The position numbers and the translations under genes were made by a program. DNA of 64,000 nucleotides from contig NZ_CP010054.1 in NCBI RefSeq assembly GCF_000801315.1, positions 496,001-560,000 of the forward strand. The letters are read 5' to 3'. The DNA is from Hymenobacter sp. DG25B. GTDB lineage: Bacteria > Bacteroidota > Bacteroidia > Cytophagales > Hymenobacteraceae. This document shows positions 50,200 to 59,063 of the stretch, one piece after another. Each line of letters opens with the position of its first letter. Position 1 is the stretch's first letter. The notes beneath the pieces were generated by a model that did not search any database, was not told the DNA's origin, and saw only the letters and a list, made by a program, of their open reading frames with translations.

Positions 50200-51426
50200 T
50201 TATACCAGCTGGCGCAAAGCCAGCTCAAATGATTTCATGGCAATGCCCGTGCGCTGGTTGCCCTGCTGGCGGGTGCGGGCTAAGGCCGAGCGGATAATGC
50301 GGGAGGTGTCCCCGAAAATGGCTTCGTCGGTGATTTCCACGTCGGTTTCCATCAGATAGGCAAATACCCGGGCCATGCCGCAGTTGGCAATAAAATCGGG
50401 AATGACGGACACATGCTGGTCGGCGTACTCGCCGGTGGCACCAAAGAAGATTTCCGGGTCCTGGAACGGCACATTAGCCCCGCAGCTGATAACCTCCAGC
50501 CCGGCGCCCGTAAGCTGCTCTACCTGCGCGCTGGAAACCAGGCGCGAGGCGGCGGCGGGAATGAAAATCTCAGCCCCGGAAGTCCAGATCTGCCGGTTGA
50601 TTTCTTCAAAGGAGAGCAGGCCCTCGGCTACCAGGGTGTTGTTCTCGCGGCGCAGGAACAGGTCCCGTACTTCCTCGAAGGAAAAGCCTTCGGGGCGCAG
50701 CAAACCGCCGCTACGGTCAATGATGCCGGTGATGCGCACGCCCTGCTGGGCGAGATAGTAGGCGGCGGCGGCGCCCACATTGCCCCAACCCTGAATAATG
50801 GCGCGCTTGCCCTGCAGCTCGCCGCCCCACAGCTCATAGTAGTGGCGCACGGCCTCGGCCACGCCGTAGCCCGTAATCAAATCAGCCACGGTATAGCGGC
50901 GGGCGCGGTCCGGAGTGAACTTCTCATCCTCTACTACTTTCACTACGCCCTGGCGCAGCTGGCCTATTTTCTGGATTTTCTGGGGCTCAGTGGCGCGGTA
51001 GTGGCCGTTCACGATGCCTTCCTGCGGGTGCCAGAGGCCGTAGTCCTCGGTAATGGGAATTACATCGTGGATTTCGTCCACGTTCAGGTCGCCGCCGGTG
51101 CCGTAGTAGCTTTTCAGCAGGGGAATTACGGCGCGGTACCAGCGCTCCAGCACGCCGCGCTTGCGCGGGTCCTGGGGGTCGAAGTTGATACCGGACTTGG
51201 CGCCGCCAATAGCGGGGCCCGAGACGGTGAACTTCACCTCCATGGTTTTAGCCAGGCTTTCTACTTCCCGCTTATCCAGGCCCTTGCGCATGCGCGTGCC
51301 CCCGCCGGCGGCCCCGCCCCGCAGGGAGTTGATAACCACCCAGCCTTCGGCTTCGGTTTCGGCATCTTTCCATTCAAAAACGATTTCCGGACGCTTGTTT
51401 TCAAACTTTGCCAGCAGGTCGCGCAT
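50200..51426 (-). CDS. Glu/Leu/Phe/Val dehydrogenase
   Basis: The 408-residue amino-acid dehydrogenase should interconvert an amino acid and its 2-oxo acid with NAD(P). The N-terminal catalytic domain has GGAAGGGTRMRKGL (about 37-50) and GPAIGGAKSGINFDP (about 70-84) with the catalytic-type lysine in GGAKSG. GTGGDLNVDEI follows. The Rossmann domain has IIQGWGNVGAAAAYYLA at about 210-226. Glutamate dehydrogenases usually show GGGKGG, so glutamate as substrate is uncertain. It is clearly distinct from the shorter leucine-dehydrogenase-like gene at 3811-4902. Confidence 0.85.
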   Translation of the reverse strand: MRDLLAKFENKRPEIVFEWKDAETEAEGWVVINSLRGGAAGGGTRMRKGLDKREVESLAKTMEVKFTVSGPAIGGAKSGINFDPQDPRKRGVLERWYRAVIPLLKSYYGTGGDLNVDEIHDVIPITEDYGLWHPQEGIVNGHYRATEPQKIQKIGQLRQGVVKVVEDEKFTPDRARRYTVADLITGYGVAEAVRHYYELWGGELQGKRAIIQGWGNVGAAAAYYLAQQGVRITGIIDRSGGLLRPEGFSFEEVRDLFLRRENNTLVAEGLLSFEEINRQIWTSGAEIFIPAAASRLVSSAQVEQLTGAGLEVISCGANVPFQDPEIFFGATGEYADQHVSVIPDFIANCGMARVFAYLMETDVEITDEAIFGDTSRIIRSALARTRQQGNQRTGIAMKSFELALRQLV

Positions 51427-51670
51427 ACACTATTTGGGGTGGGTGGGGTGAAGAAATATTTTGGCAAAGGTAAGCACCTAATTGCGAGCTAGCCCGATTC
51501 TTGCTCTAGTTGTCTTTCAGGAAGACAATCAATACCTGAAAAAGCACAACAAAAATTAAATTCTACAAATCTTTTTCCAGGTCACTTTCGTTACTGTAGG
51601 AACTTTGCACTAGGTGTATAGCGTATTAGCCATACTTCGCTCCTCCCGTCGTTCATTTTTGTACTTGTTT

Positions 51671-51979
51671 ATGAAACCATTGCTTTCTCGCGTCGAATCG
51701 AAGAAGGTAGATAAGGCTGCTGCGATGCTCAAGGTGCTGGCTCACCCCAAGCGCCTGGCCATCGTCGACCTGCTGGGTAAGGAAGAAAAGATGACTGTCA
51801 CGGAAATCTACCGCAATCTGGATTTACCGCAGGCTATAGCTTCTCAACACCTTATTACGCTCAAGGATCGGGGCATTTTGTCCTCGTTCAAGGTGGGCAC
51901 CAAAATCTACTACTCCCTGTCAATCCCCAAATTATTGGACGTGATTGATTCTCTTGAAGACTGCTGCGATACGCTGTAG
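51671..51979 (+). CDS. ArsR-family winged-helix transcriptional regulator
   Basis: This 102-residue regulator starts at ATG 51671 (MKPLLSRVESKKV); the frame is open upstream, but the added residues lie outside the domain. Winged helix: AAAMLKVLAHPKRLAIVDLLGKEEKMTVTEIYRNLDLPQAIASQHLITLKDRGILSSFKVGTKIYYSL. The recognition helix is around 50-64, and the LAHPKRLAIVDLL stretch is the ArsR signature. The ELCVCD metal motif is absent; a Cys-Cys pair near the end (DCCDTL) might sense redox or metal. No target gene is obvious nearby. The gene before it is divergent and hemA after it is convergent. Confidence 0.85.
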   Translation: MKPLLSRVESKKVDKAAAMLKVLAHPKRLAIVDLLGKEEKMTVTEIYRNLDLPQAIASQHLITLKDRGILSSFKVGTKIYYSLSIPKLLDVIDSLEDCCDTL

Positions 51980-52017
51980 CTTTCCGAGATGCTACTACTT
52001 CAGCAAGAAGTAGGATG

Positions 52018-52100
52018 AAGGGCGCTGCTGGCGCCCTTTGTCTTTTGCAAAGACAAGTGCCCCGCTTCTGGTATCATCCGGAAGCGGGGCACTTGTCTTT
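52018..52100. terminator. Two consecutive terminator hairpins, the second with 20-bp perfect arms
   Basis: The first hairpin is AAGGGCGC-TGCT-GGCGCCCTT (about 52018-52038), followed by T-rich bases. The second has perfect 20-bp arms, 52049-52068 and 52081-52100, with a 12-nt loop and flanking A and T runs. Together they separate the convergent ArsR-type gene and hemA. Confidence 0.85.
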
Positions 52101-52119
52101 ATAGCGGTATTCAGCGGGC

Positions 52120-53391
52120 TTACGAGGTAGCGGGCTGCTTTTCCAGATCAAACATATCGGTGAGCACCTCAATGAGTTGCTCGGCGTCGTCGCGGCGGCA
52201 TACGGCTTTTAGCTGTAGTACGCGCTGCTTCAGTACTTTCTGCATCAGAGAGCGGGTAATGTCGTCGAGGCGCTTGGCTTCTTCGGCGGATACTTTCTTC
52301 TGGAAGCGGTCCAGCTCTTCCTGGCGCAGCTGCTCCAGGCCGGCTTTCATGCGCTGAATAATGGGGGATACCATCATTTCCTTGGTCCAGTCGGAGAGGC
52401 CGGCAATGCTTTCGGCAATGATGGCGCGCACGTGCGGCACCGCAGCCAGGCGCTGCTCCAGGGCGGCGCTGGCTTTGCTGTGAATGGCATCAATGTTATA
52501 CACCAACACGCCAGGTACGTTTTCCACATCGGCCTCAATACTGCGGGGCACGGACAGGTCGATGAAAAACTTGTAGCTGAGCACGTCCAGGCGCTCTATC
52601 ATGTCGCGGGTGAAGAAAGGCTCGTCGCGGGCAATGGAGGAGATAATAACGTCGGCTTCCTTGAGGCCTTCTACCAGGTTTTCGAAGTCCAGCACTTTCA
52701 CACCGCACTCCTCGGCCAAGGCTTGGGCTTTGCTGCGGGTGCGGTTGCAGATGGTCACGTTAGTGAACTGCTTGCTGTCGCCGAGGTGGCGGCAAACATC
52801 AGCGCCAATCTCACCCAGGCCTACTACCAGCACGCGGGGGTTAGCCACGTCGGCGGTCAGCTCTTCCACCAGCTCCAGGGCGGCGTAGGAAGTAGAGGCG
52901 GCGCCGTCGCGGAAGGAGGTTTCCTGCTGCACGCGCTTGTTGGTGAAGAATACGGTGTGCAGCACGCGGTGCAGGAACGGGCCGGCAGCGTCTTCATCAG
53001 CCGACCACTGGTAGGCCATCTTCACCTGGTTGCTGATCTGCAGGTCGCCTACTACCTGGGCATCGAGGCCCATGGACACCTCAAAGAGGTGCTGTACGGC
53101 CTCCTCATAGGTATTGAGCAGGTCGAAGTAAGGGTAGTAGGGGGTGATATCGGCAATGCCTTTCAGCTGGCCCAGCGCCTCAATAATAGCGGGGCTCTGG
53201 TCACGGTCGGCGGCGTAGTATACCTCGGTACGGTTGCAGGTACTGAGCACGAGCAGGTCGGTGAGGCCCAGGTCGTGGTGCAGGGTGTGTAGAAAGCGGC
53301 GGCAGGCAGCCTCATCCAGCGAAATCAGCTCCCGAATTTCCAGCGGGGCTTTTTTGAAGGAAAGACTAATGGCCTTGAACGGGTGGAGCAT
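52120..53391 (-). CDS. hemA: Glutamyl-tRNA reductase
   Basis: HemA reduces glutamyl-tRNA to glutamate-1-semialdehyde with NADPH, the first committed step of C5 tetrapyrrole synthesis. The 423-residue protein has the active-site LSTCNRTEVYY with nucleophile Cys near 51, the substrate domain with GLDAQVVGDLQISNQVK, the NADPH-binding VVGLGEIGADVCRHL (about 187-201), and a C-terminal helical dimerisation domain. All signature segments are intact. A TAATTTTG box lies about 29 bases upstream of the start. No other heme gene is adjacent. Confidence 0.95.
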   Translation of the reverse strand: MLHPFKAISLSFKKAPLEIRELISLDEAACRRFLHTLHHDLGLTDLLVLSTCNRTEVYYAADRDQSPAIIEALGQLKGIADITPYYPYFDLLNTYEEAVQHLFEVSMGLDAQVVGDLQISNQVKMAYQWSADEDAAGPFLHRVLHTVFFTNKRVQQETSFRDGAASTSYAALELVEELTADVANPRVLVVGLGEIGADVCRHLGDSKQFTNVTICNRTRSKAQALAEECGVKVLDFENLVEGLKEADVIISSIARDEPFFTRDMIERLDVLSYKFFIDLSVPRSIEADVENVPGVLVYNIDAIHSKASAALEQRLAAVPHVRAIIAESIAGLSDWTKEMMVSPIIQRMKAGLEQLRQEELDRFQKKVSAEEAKRLDDITRSLMQKVLKQRVLQLKAVCRRDDAEQLIEVLTDMFDLEKQPATS

Positions 53392-53419
53392 AGCAGTTGC
53401 TAGTGCGTATTGTAGGCAT

Positions 53420-53427
53420 CAAAATTA
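53420..53427 (-). promoter_or_regulatory. Candidate -7 promoter box of hemA
   Basis: On the minus strand the bases read TAATTTTG, an exact TAnnTTTG match, 29 bases before the hemA ATG. A TTG at the expected -33 spacing is not evident. The same 302-bp divergent gap has TACTTTCG at 53635-53642 (plus strand), a one-mismatch box for the kinase gene. Confidence 0.45.
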
Positions 53428-53693
53428 CGGCGCAATCGGTTAGGATGCTAACTACCGCCAAACCTGTAGTAAATCAGATATCTTAAACCATGGCTAGAAA
53501 GCGCCGCAGGGGGCATTTTGTTCCGGCCGGGTGACTAAAATCATCTTTTGCAGGCTCCGTGCCCACATCATTATAAGCGGAATGTGCGTTGAGGGGCCTA
53601 ACCTACTGAAACGCTGCCAACGCGGAGAAGCCCGTACTTTCGTACAATACGACAAAGCCCCGCCCCTGGCTTTACGCCTTTTGATATTTTCCT

Positions 53694-54887
53694 GTGCTGC
53701 CTGTTCTCCCCATCTACGACCAGAAATCCCGCATCAAGCTCATCATTGTAGCCGTGGCGCTGCTGGTGGCCGGGGCCACGGTGGTGTATACCAACATTCT
53801 GGTGCAGCGCCTCTCCGAGCGGGAGCAGCAGCAGATAGATCTGTACGCCAAGGCCCAGCGGTTTATCATCAACTCGGAGGTGGACTCCAACACCAACTTC
53901 GTGTTCGAGGAAATCATCAACGCCAACAAAACCATTCCCATTATCTTCACCGATGGCAACGGCTACCCCCTGGATGCCAAAAACCTGGAGGTGCCCAAGC
54001 GGTTGAACGAGGTGCAGCGCATGGCCCTGTTGCAGCGGGAAATTCAGATTATGAAAAGCCAGCACCCGCCCATTGTGGTGGAGCTGGGCGCGGGCCTGCG
54101 CAACTACATCTATTATAAGGACTCCGTACTGCTGGCCCAGCTGCGCACCTACCCGCTGGTGCAGCTGGCCGTAATTGGCTGCCTGGCCGTTATTGCCTAC
54201 TTCACCTTCAGCTACTCGCGCCGCGCCGAGCAAAACCGCGTGTGGGTGGGCCTGGCCAAGGAAACCGCGCACCAGCTGGGCACGCCCCTGAGCAGCCTGA
54301 TGGCCTGGCACACCTACCTGAAGGAAAGCGAGAAGTTCAAGAACGAACCCATTGTAGACGAGCTGGGCAAGGATGTGCGCCGCCTGGAAATTATTACGGA
54401 GCGCTTCAGCAACATCGGCTCGGTGCCCATTCTCAAGGATGAAAACATTCTGCGCGTGACGCAAAATGCCATTGCCTACCTACAAAGCCGGGTTTCCAAG
54501 AAAGTAACCTTTGAAATTAAGACCGATTTGCCCACCGACACGCCCGCCCAGGTAAATGTGCCGCTGTTTGACTGGGTAATCGAAAACATCTGCAAAAACG
54601 CCATTGATGCCATGGACGGGCGCGGCAGCATTACCATTCACCTGCGCCGCCCGGCCCGCAACAAGTCCCAGATTGCCATTGATATTACGGATACCGGCAA
54701 AGGCATTCCCAAGAGCAAGCTCGACCGGGTTTTCCTGCCGGGCTTCACCACCAAAAAGCGCGGTTGGGGCCTGGGCCTGGCCCTGGCCAAGCGTATTATT
54801 GAGAACTACCACAAAGGCCGCCTCTTCGTGAAATGGAGCGAGGTAGGCCGGGGAACCACGTTCCGGGTGATTTTGAACGGGGAGTAA
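53694..54887 (+). CDS. Membrane sensor histidine kinase
   Basis: The 397-residue kinase starts with GTG 53694. Two membrane helices (about 14-36 and 153-175) enclose a periplasmic sensor stretch of about 115 residues. The phospho-accepting histidine is H193 in AKETAHQLGTPLSS. The ATPase domain has the N-box ENICKNAIDAM, G1 DTGKGIP and G2 GWGLGLALAKRII. No HAMP or PAS domain is apparent. No response regulator is next to it, so the partner must be encoded elsewhere. The signal sensed is unknown. The gene is divergent from hemA. Confidence 0.9.
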   Translation: MLPVLPIYDQKSRIKLIIVAVALLVAGATVVYTNILVQRLSEREQQQIDLYAKAQRFIINSEVDSNTNFVFEEIINANKTIPIIFTDGNGYPLDAKNLEVPKRLNEVQRMALLQREIQIMKSQHPPIVVELGAGLRNYIYYKDSVLLAQLRTYPLVQLAVIGCLAVIAYFTFSYSRRAEQNRVWVGLAKETAHQLGTPLSSLMAWHTYLKESEKFKNEPIVDELGKDVRRLEIITERFSNIGSVPILKDENILRVTQNAIAYLQSRVSKKVTFEIKTDLPTDTPAQVNVPLFDWVIENICKNAIDAMDGRGSITIHLRRPARNKSQIAIDITDTGKGIPKSKLDRVFLPGFTTKKRGWGLGLALAKRIIENYHKGRLFVKWSEVGRGTTFRVILNGE

Positions 54888-54888
54888 T

Positions 54889-54920
54889 CAGTTGCCAGTA
54901 GTGAGTTGCCGGTTGCCAGC
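54889..54920. repeat. GTTGCC-type repeat units
   Basis: Short copies of CAGTTGCCAG and GAGTTGCCGGTTGCCAG directly follow the kinase stop. They match units of the inverted repeat at 4905-4989. Confidence 0.6.
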
Positions 54921-54930
54921 TTAAAAACCC

Positions 54931-55097
54931 GTCTGTCATCCTGAGGCGGTAGCCGAAGGACCTTCCTCGCCTTGGTGATGCAGTGAATTAAATGTTCAAA
55001 GCCCTTTGCCGGTTGCGCGGCGAAGGGCTTTGTGTGTTTCATGAGCGTTTGTGGGCTATAGGAGGAAGGTCCTTCGCTTAGGCTCAGGATGACAGAC
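54931..55097. repeat. Inverted repeat of the TGTCATCCTGAG...GAAGGACCTT type with inner terminator
   Basis: The arms 54931-54967 and 55062-55097 pair over about 36 bases with a small insertion (GTCTGTCATCCTGAG and GAAGGACCTTCCTC in both). Inside, CAAAGCCCTTTGCCG pairs with CGGCGAAGGGCTTTG (about 54997-55032), a terminator-like hairpin. It fills the gap between the convergent kinase and lipoprotein genes. Confidence 0.8.
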
Positions 55098-55098
55098 G

Positions 55099-56235
55099 TT
55101 ACTTACCCGTAGAACCTGCCGCCGGGGCTGTTTCGGCCGTGGTATTAGTGGGGGCGGCTTTCTTGTTTTTGACTTCTTTCCGATTGGTGATTTCCACGTA
55201 GCTGTTGCCCGTAACCGGCTGGCCGCGGTGGGTGCCCGTTACGCGGCACATGCCTTCCCAATAGGGCAGCTTTACGGCCGTAAACAGGCGCAGGACCAGT
55301 TCCTGATCGGGTACCAAGGGCTCAATGGTGAGGTCATAGCCCTGGCTGGGGATTTGGAGGCGCCAGCGGGCGGGGTAGCGGTTGCCGGAGCGCGGGCTGG
55401 TCCACCAGGCGGTGGTTTCTAGCTGAAAATCCTCGGCGGCCAGGTGCGTGTTCTGGCCCTGCGGGCCGAAGTGGGAGCCGCCATCAATGGCGCGGCCGGT
55501 CTGCTTTTCGTAGAGATGGTATGCCATGATTTCCTCCCGCGGCTCGTTCAGGTGCAGGCTAAACCAGTCCCAGCCAATGTTGGGGTTGGTCACAGAGTTA
55601 CAGTTCCACTGCCGGTCGTACCACAGCTCGCCTTCTACCTCATGCAGCTTGCCGTTCACCTCCAGCGTGCCCGTGGTGGCCAGGCGCGGATAGCTGTAGT
55701 AGCCGGCTTTGGCCACGCCGCCATAGTTCTCGTAGCCGGTGCCACCGTGCAGCAGAATGGGTTTGGTAGGCGTGGTGCTCAGATCAATAGCCATGCCCTC
55801 GTGGGCGGCCATGCGGGCCTGCAGGCGGTAAATGCCTTCCTGGCCGCTGAGCGTCCAGCGCTGCTTCTGCTTTTCCATGGAAAGCGCCAGCGGCAGGGTA
55901 GAGGGCAACAAATCGGAGAGGTTTTCCAGCTTATAATCGTAGCGAAACTGCTGGGTGGCGGGGTCGGTAATGGCGAAGTTCACCATCTGCCAGTCTTTCT
56001 TGCCGCTGATATTGAAGTGGAAGAACACGTACTCCACGCCAAAAACTTCGCCCGTTACTTTATCCTTTAGGTGACCCGTAAAGTACCACCACTCCAGAGA
56101 GTTGCGCGGGTGCACGGCTTCTTCCTGAGGTAGCTGGGCACGCTCCTCAAACACATCATGCTTGTTGGTAGGCTTGAGGGCACAGCCAGTAGTAAAGGTG
56201 AAAAGGAGGAGGGTAGCGAGCAGCAAATTCTTCAT
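55099..56235 (-). CDS. Lipocalin-like lipoprotein (AttH / carotenoid 1,2-hydratase-like family)
   Basis: The 378-residue lipoprotein has lipobox FTTGC (Cys18). It shows the family opening HPRNSLEWWYFTGHLKDKVTGEVFGVEYVFFHFN (about 42-75), a paired lipocalin-like beta-barrel region with GGTGYENYGGVAKAGYYSYPRL and EGELWYDRQWNCNSV, and WDWFSLHL. The W-W-Y-F-T-G-H and D-R-Q-W segments are characteristic of AttH/CrtC-like proteins. The tail is Ala/Thr/Lys-rich. Hydratase activity is not proven by the sequence, and no carotenoid genes are nearby. Confidence 0.82.
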   Translation of the reverse strand: MKNLLLATLLLFTFTTGCALKPTNKHDVFEERAQLPQEEAVHPRNSLEWWYFTGHLKDKVTGEVFGVEYVFFHFNISGKKDWQMVNFAITDPATQQFRYDYKLENLSDLLPSTLPLALSMEKQKQRWTLSGQEGIYRLQARMAAHEGMAIDLSTTPTKPILLHGGTGYENYGGVAKAGYYSYPRLATTGTLEVNGKLHEVEGELWYDRQWNCNSVTNPNIGWDWFSLHLNEPREEIMAYHLYEKQTGRAIDGGSHFGPQGQNTHLAAEDFQLETTAWWTSPRSGNRYPARWRLQIPSQGYDLTIEPLVPDQELVLRLFTAVKLPYWEGMCRVTGTHRGQPVTGNSYVEITNRKEVKNKKAAPTNTTAETAPAAGSTGK

Positions 56236-56275
56236 ACCCCGGGAAAAGGAATTTCGGGGGCAAAAGGTTTGCGGG

Positions 56276-57031
56276 CTATTCCTGAAAAGACCTGCGAATA
56301 CCCCACCATAGACCTCTTATATTCCACCATAAGCCGTGCGGCGTGTACCAAGGGGGGCGAGGTGTATGGTAGCCGCCGACTACCGTACGGTCATTCATGG
56401 TAACCCGATCTAGCTGCATGACCACAATAGCATCAGCCTGCAAAAACAACGTGGCCGCTAACTTCTGTTGGTAGTAGCCTATCTGGGAAAAAAGTAACAA
56501 TCCATTATGATGAAGATTGGGTGGTATTACCAACTCAAAGCGGCCCAAACTATCAGTGGAAGCTCCAACGTAAGTGCCATCCAGTAGTACAGTTACACCG
56601 GATAATGGACTCTGCAGAGAATCAACCACCGTTCCGTGCACCACGAGCGGAGTGGTGGGCGGCTTTGCTCCGCGCTTCGCCCGAGCTGGCAGGGCCAGCT
56701 GTTGCGTTGGCGCGACTTGTACCGTGGACTGGCCCACCGCTGATGTGGGATTCATCAACTGGCTGCTAATTCCAGCCAGTAGCGCCGGCCAAATGGGCCA
56801 ACCTGTGCGGGGCCGCCGAGCGATGGGCAGTAGTTGTTCCGTCCGAAACCGACCACATCCGCTGGGTTGCCGTTGCAGCCACGCTACCACTTCCGCATCC
56901 GTCATCCGGGTAAAATCCACCACCACTTTATCACAGGCGGCGCAGTGCCGGCCCTGACCAGCGGGCGTCATAGCGGCCCAGTTTTCAGAGCAGGGCTGCG
57001 GGATGGAGAGCGTGAGGGAACGGCGAGGCAT
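56276..57031 (-). CDS. Carboxypeptidase-regulatory-like domain protein with N-terminal Cys motif
   Basis: Starting at ATG 57031 (MPRRSLTLSIPQPC), the protein has 251 residues. The N-terminal part PCSENWAAMTPAGQGRHCAACDKVVVDFTRMTDAEVVAWL (about 13-52) is a short Bacteroidota motif with C-x-x-C that may bind metal. A single hydrophobic segment (about 75-92) follows. A CarboxypepD_reg-like beta-sandwich begins about 130: VVHGTVVDSLQSPLSGVTVLLDGTYVGASTDSLGRFEL. The last 30 residues are Trp/Arg/Gly-rich. It is probably an envelope-linked protein of unknown role. It is divergent from the permease. Confidence 0.7.
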   Translation of the reverse strand: MPRRSLTLSIPQPCSENWAAMTPAGQGRHCAACDKVVVDFTRMTDAEVVAWLQRQPSGCGRFRTEQLLPIARRPRTGWPIWPALLAGISSQLMNPTSAVGQSTVQVAPTQQLALPARAKRGAKPPTTPLVVHGTVVDSLQSPLSGVTVLLDGTYVGASTDSLGRFELVIPPNLHHNGLLLFSQIGYYQQKLAATLFLQADAIVVMQLDRVTMNDRTVVGGYHTPRPPWYTPHGLWWNIRGLWWGIRRSFQE

Positions 57032-57194
57032 GGGCGGCGAAGAACAGGTTTCGCTTGCAGGATGCCAAAAGTCAGCACATTGCATACACCTCGGAGAAGT
57101 ATCCCAATTTATCTTTCCGGCATGCTACCGGGCCAATAGATGCCGCCGCGCCGCATTATTCTGTATCTTTTGGCCCCTAAAACTATTTACTCCC

Positions 57195-58964
57195 TTGTCT
57201 GCACCACTGCCAACCACCCGCTCTGCCAGCCTGTTTCGGCGCAAGAACATTGCCGACATCCTCCACAACCCGCCCGCTGATGCCGAGCCGCATATTGGCG
57301 CCGTAGAAGGCGGCTTGGCCCGCCACCTCACCGTGCGCGACCTCACGGCCCTGGGCATTGCGGCCGTTATCGGGGCTGGTATTTTCAGCACCATCGGCAA
57401 TGCCTCCCACGACGGCGGCCCCGCCGTTTCGCTGCTGTTTGTATTCACGGCCATTGCCTGCGCTTTTTCGGCGCTGTGCTACGCGCAGTTTGCCGCTACC
57501 ATTCCCGTCAGCGGCTCGGCCTATACCTACGCCTACGCCTCTTTTGGCGAGCTGGCGGCCTGGATCATCGGTTGGGCACTGATTATGGAATATGCCGTTG
57601 GCAACATTGTGGTGGCCATTTCCTGGTCCGATTATTTTACCGGCCTGCTGGATGGTATTGGCCTGCATATTCCGGCTTATCTTACCATGGGCACGCAAAG
57701 TGCCTATAAAGGCTACCACGAGGTGCTGGCCCTGATGCAGGCCGGCAAGCCGCTGGCCGGCGCTTCGCCCGCCCAACTGGATGCCTATAAGGTGTGGAAC
57801 AGCGCCCCGGCCCTGTTCGGCGACCTGAAACTGGTCTGCGACCTGCCCGCCTTCATGATTACCGTGCTGGTTACGGCGCTGGTGTACATCGGCATCAAGG
57901 AATCCAAAACCGCCTCCAACCTGCTGGTGCTGCTCAAGCTGATTGTGGTATTGGTGGTGATTGTAGTAGGAGCGTTTTACGTGAAAACGGCCAACTGGAG
58001 CCCCTTTGCCCCCAACGGCGTAGGCGGCGTGCTGAAAGGTGTATCCGCGGTGTTCTTCGCTTATATCGGCTTTGATGCCATCAGCACCACGGCCGAAGAA
58101 TGCAACAACCCCCAGCGCGACCTGCCCCGCGCTATGATCTATGCCCTCATCATCTGCACGGTGTTGTATGTGATTATCACGCTGGTACTCACCGGCATGG
58201 TCAGCTACAAAGAGCTGGGCGTCGGCGACCCATTGTCGTTCGTGTTTGAGCGGGTTGGTCTTGACTGGCTGGCGGGCGTGGTAGCCGTATCGGCCGTATT
58301 TGCCATGACCTCCGTGCTGCTGGTGTTCCAGATCGGCCAGCCCCGTATCTGGCTGACGATGAGCCGCGACGGCCTGCTGCCCAAGGTGTTTGCCAGAGTG
58401 CACCCCAAGTTCCACACGCCTTCCTTCTCTACCATTGTTACGGGCTTCTTTGTGGGCGTGCCGGCCCTGCTCCTGAACATGGATCTGGTGATTGACCTGA
58501 CCAGCATCGGCACCCTGTTCGCCTTTGCGCTGGTATGCGGCGGCATCCTCATCATCGACCCCCACGGCACCTCCAAGGCCCGCTTTAAAGTGCCCTATGT
58601 GAATGGCCGCTACCTCGTGCCGCTTATTCTCATGGTTATTGGCGTGCTGCTGCTCAACTACAACCGTACCGCCATTAACGAGTTCTGGAGCGCGGTAACC
58701 AGCGGGCAGTACGAGCTATTCCGCCATCAGATTCCGATGCTGGTCTTCCTGTTTTTCTGCGTGGGGCTGGCCTGGGCTTCATTCACCAAAAATCTCTCCC
58801 TGCTGCCCATCCTCGGCCTGCTCACCAACCTGTATCTGATGACGCAGCTGGGCATTGGCAACTGGATGCTGTTCTTCGGCTGGCTGATTATCGGTTTGGT
58901 GATTTACTTCGGCTACAGCTACAAAAACAGCAAGCTGAACCAGCCCGTGCTGGCCGTGCGCTAG
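57195..58964 (+). CDS. APC-family amino-acid permease
   Basis: The 589-residue inner-membrane transporter has about twelve to fourteen membrane segments. The first helix carries the substrate-site sequence ALGIAAVIGAGIFSTIGNA, and a later one FAYIGFDAISTTAEECNNPQRDLPRAM, both hallmarks of cationic/general amino-acid transporters. The frame is open from 57003, but that part overlaps the divergent gene and has no transporter features. TTG 57195 gives the natural start (LSAPLPTTRSASLFRRKNIADIL), with a TATCTTTT sequence about 30 bases upstream as possible promoter. No ATG is available before the first helix. Confidence 0.88.
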   Translation: MSAPLPTTRSASLFRRKNIADILHNPPADAEPHIGAVEGGLARHLTVRDLTALGIAAVIGAGIFSTIGNASHDGGPAVSLLFVFTAIACAFSALCYAQFAATIPVSGSAYTYAYASFGELAAWIIGWALIMEYAVGNIVVAISWSDYFTGLLDGIGLHIPAYLTMGTQSAYKGYHEVLALMQAGKPLAGASPAQLDAYKVWNSAPALFGDLKLVCDLPAFMITVLVTALVYIGIKESKTASNLLVLLKLIVVLVVIVVGAFYVKTANWSPFAPNGVGGVLKGVSAVFFAYIGFDAISTTAEECNNPQRDLPRAMIYALIICTVLYVIITLVLTGMVSYKELGVGDPLSFVFERVGLDWLAGVVAVSAVFAMTSVLLVFQIGQPRIWLTMSRDGLLPKVFARVHPKFHTPSFSTIVTGFFVGVPALLLNMDLVIDLTSIGTLFAFALVCGGILIIDPHGTSKARFKVPYVNGRYLVPLILMVIGVLLLNYNRTAINEFWSAVTSGQYELFRHQIPMLVFLFFCVGLAWASFTKNLSLLPILGLLTNLYLMTQLGIGNWMLFFGWLIIGLVIYFGYSYKNSKLNQPVLAVR

Positions 58965-58994
58965 GTACTTCGACTGCCGGTTTCAAATAGAATA

Positions 58995-59041
58995 AAAGTG
59001 GCCCGTGCGCCGGTCTAATAGCCGCCGCATCGGGCCACTTT
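58995..59041 (+). terminator. Terminator of the permease gene
   Basis: AAAGTGGCCCG (58995-59005) pairs with CGGGCCACTTT (59031-59041), an 11-bp perfect stem. It separates the permease from the helicase-nuclease gene. Confidence 0.7.
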
Positions 59042-59063
59042 CCTTGTCAGAATAGTTTCTGCT

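Noticed and set aside
57003..57194. N-terminal extension of the permease (MESVRERRGM...)
   Set aside because: It overlaps the 5' end of the divergent gene, contains no transporter sequence and precedes the likely promoter.
57183..58565. 460-residue open frame on the minus strand
   Set aside because: It is antisense to the amino-acid permease; Gln/His/Gly-rich with no membrane or catalytic features.
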